A model generated the notes under the pieces. It saw only the letters and a program-made list of their open reading frames with translations, ran no database searches and was not told the DNA's origin. This document shows, piece by piece, positions 13,509 through 21,359 of a stretch of 35,297 nt of DNA (position 1 is its first letter; each line of letters begins with the position of its first letter). Made by a program: the position numbers and the translations under genes. This DNA comes from Ruminococcus sp. UBA5884 (GTDB taxonomy: Bacteria; Bacillota; Clostridia; Oscillospirales; Ruminococcaceae): the NCBI GenBank assembly GCA_002431975.1, contig DJFA01000074.1:14566-49862 (forward strand), in the 5' to 3' direction.

Positions 13509-14645
13509 TTATTTTCTTTTTGTATCCGCAAATTTTTTCAATACGTTCACAATCTGAACAACTTCATATTCATTATTGAAAACTGACGGTGCAAATCTTA
13601 CAGTTCCTTCCTCAGTACCTATATTTTTATGGGCAAGACCCGCACAGTGGAGTCCGGCTCTCAGGCAGAAGCCTTTTTCATTGAGATATGCAGCTGTTTC
13701 CTCCGGAGAAACATTCTCTATATTGAATGATACTATCGGAACATAGCTGGCTTTGCTGCTGCGGTATATGATACAGTTCGGAATATTTTCAATTCCTTTT
13801 ATAAATCTGCGGCAAAGCTTCTCCTCATGATTATATATTCTTTCCGGAGTAAGTCTTTTTATAAATTCTATTCCGGCTTTAAGTGAAATAATTCCTACAG
13901 TATTGAGAGTACCGCTTTCAAGCGAATCGGGCAGAAAATCAGGCTGTTCAAGATTCATTGATGAACTTCCCGTACCGCCCTCCATTATATGTTCTATATG
14001 ATATTTTCCATCTGTGACTAAAAGACCCGTTCCGGTTGTGCCGTAAAGACCCTTATGGCCTGCTGTGCAGAGTATATTTATCCCGTCATCAAGCGTTACC
14101 GGAATTATTCCGCATATCTGAGCACCGTCAGCTATAAAGCAAAGGTTGTATTCACGGCAAAGCTGTGCTATTCTGCGGTATGGCAGTATCTGACCCGTAA
14201 CATTGCTTGCAAGAGTGCATATTATTGCCTTTGTATCGGGATTTATAAGGTTTCGGAAAGACTGTACTGTTTTTTCGTCATCATAATATACTTTAGCTAT
14301 GCTGTATGAAACACGTCCCTCTTTTTTCATTGCCTCTATCGGACGTATCACGGAATTATGTTCAAGAGCACTTGTAATTATATGCCCGCCGTCTTTCATA
14401 ACGCCTTTTATGGCGGTATTCAGAGCATGAGTGCAGTTAAGGGTAAAGACAACATTTTCAGGTTCTGCCCTGAAAAATTCCGCTGCTGTTTCACGTGCAT
14501 CAAATATTTTTTCAGATGTAAGCATAGCAAGAGCATGGCCTCCCCTGCCGGCACTTCCGCCGCATCTTTCAACTGCATATCTTACTGCCTGCCTTACCTC
14601 AGGCGGTTTGGGATAAGTTGTTGCAGCATTATCAAAATTTATCAT
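13509..14645 (-). CDS. Cysteine desulfurase family protein (class V aminotransferase fold)
   Basis: A 378-residue PLP enzyme of the NifS/SufS-like superfamily. Visible features are NFDNAATTYPKP at the N-terminus, EHNS (95-98), ADGAQ (172-176, PLP-binding Asp 173) and AGHKGLYG with the PLP-linking lysine at 198. Near the C-terminus the segment RAGLHCAGLAH carries the cysteine expected to receive sulfur or selenium. This matches the desulfurase subfamily found beside small Se/S-carrier-like proteins. It would release sulfur (or selenium) from cysteine (or selenocysteine). It overlaps its partner gene by 4 bp (ATGA). The substrate and the end acceptor are not evident, as no isc/suf or selD gene is nearby. 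Confidence 0.85.
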   Translation of the reverse strand: MINFDNAATTYPKPPEVRQAVRYAVERCGGSAGRGGHALAMLTSEKIFDARETAAEFFRAEPENVVFTLNCTHALNTAIKGVMKDGGHIITSALEHNSVIRPIEAMKKEGRVSYSIAKVYYDDEKTVQSFRNLINPDTKAIICTLASNVTGQILPYRRIAQLCREYNLCFIADGAQICGIIPVTLDDGINILCTAGHKGLYGTTGTGLLVTDGKYHIEHIMEGGTGSSSMNLEQPDFLPDSLESGTLNTVGIISLKAGIEFIKRLTPERIYNHEEKLCRRFIKGIENIPNCIIYRSSKASYVPIVSFNIENVSPEETAAYLNEKGFCLRAGLHCAGLAHKNIGTEEGTVRFAPSVFNNEYEVVQIVNVLKKFADTKRK

Positions 14646-14845
14646 GATGACATATTCTTCTCCTTATACGGTATATTTTTCATATCAAGCACAGCCTTTA
14701 CCCTGCTGCATTCCGCATTTGCCGCTATGCTGTATCCGCATGAGCCTTTGCTGCGTATCACCTCACTGCTGATACCGTTTTCTTTAAGATATATCTTAGC
14801 CTTCTGTGCATATGTGACAGATGGCAGCTCCATAATACATTCCAT
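14642..14845 (-). CDS. DUF3343-type putative Se/S carrier protein
   Basis: A 67-residue protein resembling the DUF3343 / Se_S_carrier-like family (PF11823). It has ELPSVTYAQKAKIYLKENGI, then the conserved single-cysteine segment RSKGSCGYSIAA (Cys 36), and an ending with a ferredoxin-like alpha/beta pattern. It may accept sulfur or selenium from the desulfurase encoded by the overlapping downstream gene. The ATG at 14845 is chosen because AAAGGTGG lies about 7 bp upstream; a longer frame to 14878 lacks a ribosome site. Confidence 0.75.
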   Translation of the reverse strand: MECIMELPSVTYAQKAKIYLKENGISSEVIRSKGSCGYSIAANAECSRVKAVLDMKNIPYKEKNMSS

Positions 14846-14924
14846 TGAAATCCCACCTTTCTGATTATAAAAAAGCATAATGCTGTATTACATTTTATGC
14901 CGCAGCGACAGATTTAGTGATGAT

Positions 14925-15084
14925 TATACATAATCTGACAATGAAATTTTATGATTGAAAATATGGGGGTTTCATTATATTTTGTAGGGGCGACCATTGG
15001 TCGCCCGCCTGAAATTGTGGTGAATCTAACGGGCGACCAATGGTCGCCCCTACATAAACAATCCATCGAATTTGCGTTAATTCA
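14925..15084. repeat. Palindromic intergenic repeat, copy D
   Basis: Left arm 14987-15007 and right arm 15030-15050 are exact reverse complements of each other, and each is itself a palindrome (GCGACC-GGTCGC). The spacer is GCCTGAAATT-type. The right end CATCGAATTTGCGTTAATT (15064-15082) is well conserved; the left end near 14925-14950 is more degenerate. It lies between the divergent Se/S-carrier gene and speD. Confidence 0.8.
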
Positions 15085-15136
15085 ATACTTTACAAAGTTT
15101 AAAGTCCGATTTAACAAAAAAACATCTAAATAATCA

Positions 15137-15165
15137 TTGATTTTTTTCTGCTTATATGGTAAAAT
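15137..15165 (+). promoter_or_regulatory. Sigma-A-type promoter of the polyamine operon
   Basis: TTGATT (15137-15142), 17-bp spacer, TAAAAT (15160-15165), about 55 bp before speD. A weak ACTTAT-N6-ATAAGT hairpin (15178-15195) lies in the leader. Confidence 0.65.
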
Positions 15166-15220
15166 TAATTGCTGTAGACTTATTTATTTATAAGTACGAT
15201 GATGTTTTTGAAAGGCTGTG

Positions 15221-16036
15221 ATGTTCAAGGTGGATAACAAGCTTACATTGTATGGCTTCAATAATCTTACAAAAACCCTCAGTTTCAATATATATGATGT
15301 ATGTTATGCAAAAACTGAAAAGGAACGCTTCAATTATATCAGATATATTGATGAACAGTATAATTCTGAAAGACTTACAAAAATCTTATGCGATGTAACT
15401 GAAACTATAGGTGCTACTGTCCTCAATATCTCAAAACAGGACTATGAACCTCAGGGAGCTTCAGTGAATATCCTTATCGCTGAAGGAAATGTTCAGCCGG
15501 AAAGCATTGACCCCTCATGCAATCAGGGAATTACGCTTCTTCCTGAAAATAAAATGGTTCATGCCCATCTTGATAAAAGTCATGTGACTGTACACACATT
15601 TCCTGAAACTCATCCGGATAATGAAGTATCAACATTCAGAGTGGATATTGATGTTTCAACATGCGGTGAAATATCACCTCTCAATACGCTTGACTACCTG
15701 ATAGGCAGCTTTGATTCGGATATAATAACAATTGATTACCGTGTCCGTGGATTTACAAGAGATGTACACGGCAGAAAATGCTTCCTTGACCACAATATAA
15801 CCTCCATTCAGGATTATATTGATGACAATACGCTTACAAGATATGATGCAATAGATGTCAATGTATATCAGTCAAATATCTTTCATACAAAAATGCTTAT
15901 AAAGGAAATGCAGCTCCAGAATTACCTTTTCAATACTGATATATATGAACTTCCTCCGAAGGAACGCCTCGATATTTCAAACCGCCTCAGAAAAGAAATG
16001 ATTGAGATTTTCAGCGGTACAAATATATATGACTGA
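15221..16036 (+). CDS. speD: S-adenosylmethionine decarboxylase (E. coli-type, large form)
   Basis: A 271-residue pyruvoyl-dependent enzyme that makes decarboxylated S-adenosylmethionine, the aminopropyl donor for spermidine synthase. The self-processing site is in HLDKSHVTVHTFPETHP; Ser 120 would become the pyruvoyl group. CGEISPLNTLDYLIGSFDSDI and DYRVRGFTRDVHGRKCFLDH are characteristic of the long E. coli-type enzyme, in contrast to the short Bacillus type of about 125 residues. The ATG at 15221 follows AAAGG at 15211; an adjacent GTG at 15218 and an in-frame GTG at 15230 are alternatives. First gene of the polyamine operon, 14 bp before the decarboxylase gene. Confidence 0.93.
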   Translation: MFKVDNKLTLYGFNNLTKTLSFNIYDVCYAKTEKERFNYIRYIDEQYNSERLTKILCDVTETIGATVLNISKQDYEPQGASVNILIAEGNVQPESIDPSCNQGITLLPENKMVHAHLDKSHVTVHTFPETHPDNEVSTFRVDIDVSTCGEISPLNTLDYLIGSFDSDIITIDYRVRGFTRDVHGRKCFLDHNITSIQDYIDDNTLTRYDAIDVNVYQSNIFHTKMLIKEMQLQNYLFNTDIYELPPKERLDISNRLRKEMIEIFSGTNIYD

Positions 16037-16050
16037 GAAGGTGTTTTAAT

Positions 16051-17496
16051 ATGAATTTTACACAGAATAATGCTCCTCTTTATGAAGCTATGCACAGACA
16101 CCGCCTTAACAGAGTAGTCCCCTTTGATGTCCCCGGACACAAGGGCGGCAGAGGAAATCATGAACTTACTGATTTCCTCGGCATAAACTGCATGAAAGCC
16201 GATGTCAATTCAATGAAACCTCTTGATAACCTCTGCCACCCTGTTTCCGTGATAAAGGACGCACAGAAACTCGCCGCAGAGGCTTTCCGTGCAGAAAATG
16301 CATTCTTTATGGTAAATGGTGCTACAAGTGCCGTTCAGGCTATGATAATGACCGTATGCAAAGCCGGCGACAAGATAATAATGCCACGAAACGTTCACCG
16401 CAGTGCTATAAATGCTCTTGTTGTAAACGGTGCTGTTCCTGTATATGTAAATCCCGGCGTAAACCAGCGTCTTGGAATACCTCTCGGAATGTCCGCTGAT
16501 GATGTTGAAAAGGCTGTTCTTGAAAATCCGGATGCAAAAGCTATACTTGTAAACAATCCTACATATTACGGAATATGCTCCGATATCAGAAAAATTGCTG
16601 ATATCGCCCACAGAAACAATATGCTGCTGCTTGCCGATGAAGCACATGGAACTCATCTTTATTTCGGTGATAATCTTCCTGTATCAGCTATGGCGGCAGG
16701 TGCTGATATGGCGGCTGTAAGTATGCATAAAACAGGCGGCTCTCTTACACAGTCCGCACTGCTTCTCTGCGGAAACGCTATAAATGCCGACTATGCAAGA
16801 CAGGTTATAAACTTAACCCAGACTACAAGTGCATCATATCTGCTTATGGTATCTCTTGATATAACAAGAAAACATCTTGCTCTGCATGGAAAGGAAATAT
16901 TCAATAAAACTGTCCGCTATGCCGACTATGCAAGAGAGGAAATAAACAGGCTCGGCGGATATTATGCATTCTCAAGGGAACTCAATGACAATAATGCTGT
17001 ATTTGATTTTGATACAACAAAGCTTTCAATACATACCCGTGATATCGGTCTTGCAGGAATTGAGGTATATGACATACTGCGTGACGAATACGGAATACAG
17101 ATAGAATTCGGCGATATCGGCAATATCCTTGCAATAATATCAGCCGGTGATACTGCTCTTGAAATAGAACGCCTCATATCTGCTCTTTATGAGATAAAAA
17201 GAAGATATTCAAAGGATAAAGCCGGTATGTTTGACCATGAATATATAAATCCTGACGTTGCAATGACTCCACAGACCGCTTTTTACAGCAACAAACATTC
17301 CGTTCCGATAAGAGAAAGCAAAGGCAGGATATGTGCGGAATTTGTAATGTGCTATCCTCCGGGGATACCTATTCTCGCTCCTGGCGAACGCATAACAGAT
17401 GATATCATAAACTATATCCTCTATGCCAAGGAAAAAGGCTGTTTTCTCACCGGTACTCAGGATATGAATACCGAATATATAAATATCGTGAAATAA
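16051..17496 (+). CDS. speA: Arginine decarboxylase, fold-I Orn/Lys/Arg decarboxylase family
   Basis: A 481-residue PLP enzyme of the ornithine/lysine/arginine decarboxylase fold-I family, in the short Bacillus-type form. Motifs include VPFDVPGHKGGRG (23-35), FMVNGATSAVQAM (86-98), LLADEAHGTH (193-202) and SMHKTGGSLTQSA, with Lys 227 as PLP lysine. I assign arginine as substrate because spermidine synthase and then agmatinase follow, giving arginine to agmatine to putrescine. Lysine or ornithine activity is not excluded by the motifs. Starts at ATG after AAGGTG; 16 bp before speE. Confidence 0.88.
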   Translation: MNFTQNNAPLYEAMHRHRLNRVVPFDVPGHKGGRGNHELTDFLGINCMKADVNSMKPLDNLCHPVSVIKDAQKLAAEAFRAENAFFMVNGATSAVQAMIMTVCKAGDKIIMPRNVHRSAINALVVNGAVPVYVNPGVNQRLGIPLGMSADDVEKAVLENPDAKAILVNNPTYYGICSDIRKIADIAHRNNMLLLADEAHGTHLYFGDNLPVSAMAAGADMAAVSMHKTGGSLTQSALLLCGNAINADYARQVINLTQTTSASYLLMVSLDITRKHLALHGKEIFNKTVRYADYAREEINRLGGYYAFSRELNDNNAVFDFDTTKLSIHTRDIGLAGIEVYDILRDEYGIQIEFGDIGNILAIISAGDTALEIERLISALYEIKRRYSKDKAGMFDHEYINPDVAMTPQTAFYSNKHSVPIRESKGRICAEFVMCYPPGIPILAPGERITDDIINYILYAKEKGCFLTGTQDMNTEYINIVK

Positions 17497-17512
17497 TAAA
17501 AGGAGATTTTTT

Positions 17513-18376
17513 ATGGATTTATGGTATACCGAAAATCATACCGATGATGTGAGATTTTCAATACGTGTTGACAGACAGCTCATAAGCTGCAAAAGCGAAT
17601 TTCAGAGAATAGATGTCTTTGAATCAAAGGAATTCGGCAGAATTTTAACTCTTGACGGCTATCTTATGGTAACCGAAAAGGACGAATACATATATCATGA
17701 AATGATAACACATATACCTATGGCTACAAATCCCGATATCAGAAATGTACTTGTAATCGGTGCAGGCGACGGCGGCACTGTAAGAGAACTTACAAGATAC
17801 AGCTGCATTGAAAATATTGATATGGTCGAAATTGATAAAATGGTAGTCGATGTATGCAGGGAATATCTCCCTCAGACAGCCTGTTGTCTTGATGACCCGA
17901 GAGTGCATATACATTATGAAGATGGTTTAAGATTTGTAAGAAGTTCAGATGAAAATAAATATGACCTTATAATAGTTGATTCAACTGACCCGTTCGGAGT
18001 CGGTGAAGGTCTTTTTACTACTGAATTTTATGGCAACTGCTTCAAGGCTCTCAATGATGAGGGAATACTTGTCAATCAGCATGAAAGCACTTTCTATGCT
18101 GAATATTCAGAATCCATGAAAAAAGCTCACAGCAGAATCAAAAAATTCTTTAAAACTGCTCTTGTATATCAGGCTCATATACCTACATATCCGTCAGGGC
18201 ACTGGCTTTTCGGATTTGCCTCAAAGAAATTTGACCCGAGAACTGACCTCCATGATGAATGGTGGAACAGCCTCGGCATAAAAACAAGATATTACAATAC
18301 CATTCTTCATAAAGGCTGTTTTGCGATACCGAATAATGTCCGTGACTGCCTCAGAGAAGTCAGGGAGGATATATAA
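17513..18376 (+). CDS. speE: Spermidine synthase (polyamine aminopropyltransferase)
   Basis: A 287-residue aminopropyltransferase. It transfers the aminopropyl group of decarboxylated S-adenosylmethionine to a diamine, normally putrescine. Motifs include YHEMITHIP (61-69), GAGDGGTVRE (83-92), MVEID (104-108), the active-site DSTDPFGVGEGLF (156-168) and YPSGHWLFGF. N-terminal strands and full length are as in the family. Strong AAAGGAG ribosome site. Two bases separate its stop from the agmatinase start. Because arginine decarboxylase and agmatinase flank it, agmatine is a possible alternative acceptor; the sequence does not decide this. Confidence 0.94.
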   Translation: MDLWYTENHTDDVRFSIRVDRQLISCKSEFQRIDVFESKEFGRILTLDGYLMVTEKDEYIYHEMITHIPMATNPDIRNVLVIGAGDGGTVRELTRYSCIENIDMVEIDKMVVDVCREYLPQTACCLDDPRVHIHYEDGLRFVRSSDENKYDLIIVDSTDPFGVGEGLFTTEFYGNCFKALNDEGILVNQHESTFYAEYSESMKKAHSRIKKFFKTALVYQAHIPTYPSGHWLFGFASKKFDPRTDLHDEWWNSLGIKTRYYNTILHKGCFAIPNNVRDCLREVREDI

Positions 18377-18378
18377 AC

Positions 18379-19227
18379 ATGGAAAAAAATATTCATACAT
18401 TCATAGCCTGTGACGCTGAATATGATGACAGTAAAATTGTACTTTTCGGAGCTCCTTTTGACAGTACAACATCATATCGTCCGGGAACAAGATTTGCAAG
18501 TTCTGCTATAAGAAATGAAAGCTTCGGAATTGAAACATACAGTCCGTATACCGACAGGGATTTGCTTGATATATCAGTATTTGACAGCGGCGACCTTGAA
18601 TTATGCTTCGGAAATACTGAATATGCCCTTGATGATATAGAAAACCGTACCGCTGAAATCTTAAATGACGGCAAAATTCCGTTCATGATAGGCGGAGAAC
18701 ATCTTGTAACTCTCGGAGCAGTAAGAGCTGTATTTAAAAAATATCCCGATTTGAATATAATTCATTTTGATGCCCATGCAGATTTGAGAGATGACTATTT
18801 AGGAGCAAAACTCTCCCATGCAAGCGTTATAAGAAGATGTCATGACCTTGTTGGTGACGGAAAAATATATCAGTTCGGCATAAGAAGCGGCGACAGAGAG
18901 GAATTTAAATGGGCTGAAAACCATGTATTCACCAACAAATTCAATTTTGACGGCCTTTCAGAAACAGTTGAAAAATTAAAGGGCAAACCTGTATATTTCA
19001 CACTTGACCTTGATATCCTTGACCCGTCCATATTCTGCGGAACAGGTACTCCTGAAGCTGACGGAGTATCTTTCAGAGAACTGCTCAATGCTGTAAAAAA
19101 AGTATCAGAACTTGATATAGTGGGACTTGATATGAATGAACTCTCCCCGATTTATGACCAGAGCGGAGCATCAACTGCCCTTGCCTGCAAGCTTTTAAGG
19201 GAAATTCTCCTGCTTATATATAAATAA
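18379..19227 (+). CDS. speB: Agmatinase (ureohydrolase family)
   Basis: A 282-residue ureohydrolase that would convert agmatine to putrescine and urea. The binuclear Mn site is complete: GGEH (105-108), DAHADLRDD (131-139), HAS (147-149) and DLDILDPS (210-217), followed by GTGTPE (221-226). The DAHADLRD form is typical of agmatinases rather than arginases. Completes arginine to putrescine together with speA. It could also act on N1-aminopropylagmatine if SpeE uses agmatine. Followed by 77 bp containing a weak AAGCAG/CTGCTT hairpin without a T run, so read-through to the next gene is likely. Confidence 0.92.
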   Translation: MEKNIHTFIACDAEYDDSKIVLFGAPFDSTTSYRPGTRFASSAIRNESFGIETYSPYTDRDLLDISVFDSGDLELCFGNTEYALDDIENRTAEILNDGKIPFMIGGEHLVTLGAVRAVFKKYPDLNIIHFDAHADLRDDYLGAKLSHASVIRRCHDLVGDGKIYQFGIRSGDREEFKWAENHVFTNKFNFDGLSETVEKLKGKPVYFTLDLDILDPSIFCGTGTPEADGVSFRELLNAVKKVSELDIVGLDMNELSPIYDQSGASTALACKLLREILLLIYK

Positions 19228-19304
19228 CTGAATATAATTTTCTTAATGAAAAATAAAAAGCAGAATATTTCCTGCTTAAAACTAATATACGGAGGTATAA
19301 AATC

Positions 19305-20507
19305 ATGAAAAAATGTATGATTATCGGCTGCGGAGGAGTTGCCTCAGTTGCAATTCACAAATGCTGCCAGAACAGCGATGTTTTTGAAGGAATTATGATT
19401 GCAAGCCGTACAAAATCAAAATGTGATGCATTAAAGGAAAAACTCCAGCCGACTACTAAAACAGTAATCGAAACTGCACAGGTAAATGCTGACAATACAG
19501 ACGAACTTATTGAACTTATCAATTCATATAAGCCTGATGTAGTTTTAAACCTTGCACTTCCATATCAGGATTTAACTATAATGGACGCTTGTCTTGCTAC
19601 TAAAACCCATTATGTTGATACAGCAAACTATGAACCGCTTGATACTGCAAAATTTGAATACAAATGGCAGTGGGCTTATCGTGAAAAATTTGAAAAGGCA
19701 GGAATTACTGCCCTTCTCGGAAGTGGTTTTGACCCTGGAGTTACCGGTGTTTTCTCCGCATATGCAATGAAGCATCAGTTTGATGAAATCAATTATATTG
19801 ATATTCTCGACTGCAACGGCGGCGACCATGGCTATCCGTTTGCTACAAATTTTAATCCTGAAATAAATATCCGTGAAGTTTCTGCAAAAGGCAGCTATAT
19901 CGAAAACGGCAAATGGATTGAAACTGAACCTATGGAAATAAAAAGAGTCTACAATTTTGATGAAGTAGGCGAAAAGGATATGTATCTTCTCCATCATGAA
20001 GAACTTGAAAGCCTTGCTCTCAATATCAAGGGTATCAAGAGAATAAGATTCTTTATGACATTCGGTCAGAGTTATCTCACACACCTTAAATGCCTTGAAG
20101 ATGTAGGAATGACATCTATTGAACCTATTATGTATGAGGGAAAGGAAATAGTTCCTCTCCAGTTCCTTAAAGCAGTACTTCCTGACCCTGCATCACTTGG
20201 TGCGAGAACAGTAGGCAAAACAAATATAGGCTGTATTTTCAGAGGCAAAAAAGATGGCAAGGACAAGAATTACTATCTTTACAATGTATGCGACCATCAG
20301 GAATGCTACAGGGAAGTAGGTTCACAGGCTATATCATATACAACAGGCGTTCCTGCAATGATTGGTGCTATGATGATTATGACAGGAACATGGAATAAAG
20401 CCGGAGTTTACAATATTGAAGAATTTGACCCCGACCCGTTTATGGACGCTCTCAACAAATGGGGACTTCCATGGAAAGAAAATTTCAACCCGACACTTGT
20501 TGACTAA
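19305..20507 (+). CDS. Carboxynorspermidine/carboxyspermidine dehydrogenase (saccharopine dehydrogenase family)
   Basis: A 400-residue NAD(P)-dependent enzyme of the saccharopine dehydrogenase-like family (CASDH/Lys1-like). The N-terminal Rossmann motif is IIGCGGVASVAIHKC (about 6-20). Segments VLNLALPYQDLTIMDACLATKTHYVDTANYE and ALLGSGFDPGVTGVFSAYA are typical of carboxynorspermidine synthase. It would condense aspartate semialdehyde with a diamine such as putrescine and reduce the imine to carboxyspermidine. The matching decarboxylase is at 21360. Starts at ATG after CGGAGG. This is the first committed gene of the alternative spermidine route, here directly behind the classical route. Confidence 0.9.
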   Translation: MKKCMIIGCGGVASVAIHKCCQNSDVFEGIMIASRTKSKCDALKEKLQPTTKTVIETAQVNADNTDELIELINSYKPDVVLNLALPYQDLTIMDACLATKTHYVDTANYEPLDTAKFEYKWQWAYREKFEKAGITALLGSGFDPGVTGVFSAYAMKHQFDEINYIDILDCNGGDHGYPFATNFNPEINIREVSAKGSYIENGKWIETEPMEIKRVYNFDEVGEKDMYLLHHEELESLALNIKGIKRIRFFMTFGQSYLTHLKCLEDVGMTSIEPIMYEGKEIVPLQFLKAVLPDPASLGARTVGKTNIGCIFRGKKDGKDKNYYLYNVCDHQECYREVGSQAISYTTGVPAMIGAMMIMTGTWNKAGVYNIEEFDPDPFMDALNKWGLPWKENFNPTLVD

Positions 20508-20518
20508 ATTGCAATTAA

Positions 20519-20680
20519 TTTAATGCCAATTCAACAACAAAATTTTATGATTAAAAACAAGGCATTTTTCATTTATTCTGTAGGGGCGAACTGTGTTCGC
20601 CCGCTCAGTTTACAGTATACCCCAACGGGCGAACACAGTTCGCCCCTACAAAAATCAATACATCGAATTAGCGTTAATTT
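20519..20680. repeat. Palindromic intergenic repeat, copy E
   Basis: Left arm GGGGCGAACTGTGTTCGCCCG (20583-20603) and right arm 20626-20646 are exact reverse complements. The ends are TTAATGCCAATTCAACAA (about 20519) and CATCGAATTAGCGTTAATTT (20661-20680). It lies between the carboxynorspermidine synthase stop codon and the hairpin at 20682, and so inside the presumed transcript. Confidence 0.82.
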
Positions 20681-20681
20681 A

Positions 20682-20720
20682 AAAATCAGACGGACAAATT
20701 AAAAACGTCCGTCTGATTTT
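20682..20720 (+). terminator. Strong hairpin, terminator or attenuator, inside the polyamine locus
   Basis: AAAATCAGACGGAC (20682-20695) pairs perfectly over 14 bp with GTCCGTCTGATTTT (20707-20720), with an 11-nt loop. Only four T residues follow before CTAAAAGGAG, which is the ribosome site of the next reading frame. It may end the upstream transcript partially and act as an attenuator. Confidence 0.7.
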
Positions 20721-20736
20721 CTAAAAGGAGATAAAA

Positions 20737-20787
20737 ATGCTTTTTGTACAATCAATAAATCTTTATTATCATAAAGATGCAATGTGA
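20737..20787 (+). CDS. 16-codon leader ORF coupled to the next gene
   Basis: AAAAGGAG (20723-20730) is followed at good spacing by ATG at 20737, encoding MLFVQSINLYYHKDAM. The TGA stop overlaps a GTG in the GTGA form, and that GTG (20784) opens the 187-residue frame, which has no ribosome site of its own. Either this is a leader peptide with translational coupling, or a one-base frameshift has split the true N-terminus from the downstream gene. Confidence 0.5.
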   Translation: MLFVQSINLYYHKDAM

Positions 20788-21347
20788 GAAATTCATTGAA
20801 ATTCCTGCCGATAAATCCACAACCAAATAAATTCTATCCATCAGATACAATGTTTGACTGTGAAGTTCTTTTGCAATCGCTTATCTACTGGCAGACAGCT
20901 GACGGATTAAAACAGCATGGAGAAAAATTCAAAAAGTTCGGCAATGAAATTTTTACAGAAGGAAAATATGAAACCTACTGGAATTATCATAACCTTATAG
21001 CGAATATCCGAATATTCAAAGAGGACAACATATATAAAATAATGTTCTGTGATGAAAATTTTTATTCTCACCGACCAACACGGCATGGACATAATGAATC
21101 ATATATGAATAAAAAATCTCCTTTCAAATACAAAGACAGAATTTTTGAAACTGCATTCCGACTTGATAAAAACGAATACGGCAGAATTATTTACAATGAA
21201 CGAAATGTTGAACATGATACAGGCATATGGTATTATGGATTGCATACATATAACATAATAAACTGTGATAAATCAGATTTCAAGGAAAAAATGTTTTTCC
21301 GCAAAAATCCCGATTATGAATATAAACAGTTAAAACAATTATTTTAA
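20784..21347 (+). CDS. Uncharacterised 187-residue protein between the two alternative-route spermidine genes
   Basis: I do not recognise the family. The protein is soluble, rich in Tyr, Asn, Lys and His, with no signal peptide or membrane helix. Distinctive segments are YPSDTMFDCEVLLQSLIYW near the N-terminus and FYSHRPTRHGHNESYMNKKSP in the middle. The C-terminal half contains EHDTGIWYYGLHTYNI. The GTG start at 20784 has no ribosome site and overlaps the stop of a leader ORF. Only 12 bp separate it from the decarboxylase gene downstream, so it is expressed with the polyamine genes. Function unknown; a role linked to polyamines is inference from position only. Confidence 0.6.
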   Translation: MRNSLKFLPINPQPNKFYPSDTMFDCEVLLQSLIYWQTADGLKQHGEKFKKFGNEIFTEGKYETYWNYHNLIANIRIFKEDNIYKIMFCDENFYSHRPTRHGHNESYMNKKSPFKYKDRIFETAFRLDKNEYGRIIYNERNVEHDTGIWYYGLHTYNIINCDKSDFKEKMFFRKNPDYEYKQLKQLF

Positions 21348-21359
21348 GAGGTGAAAAAA

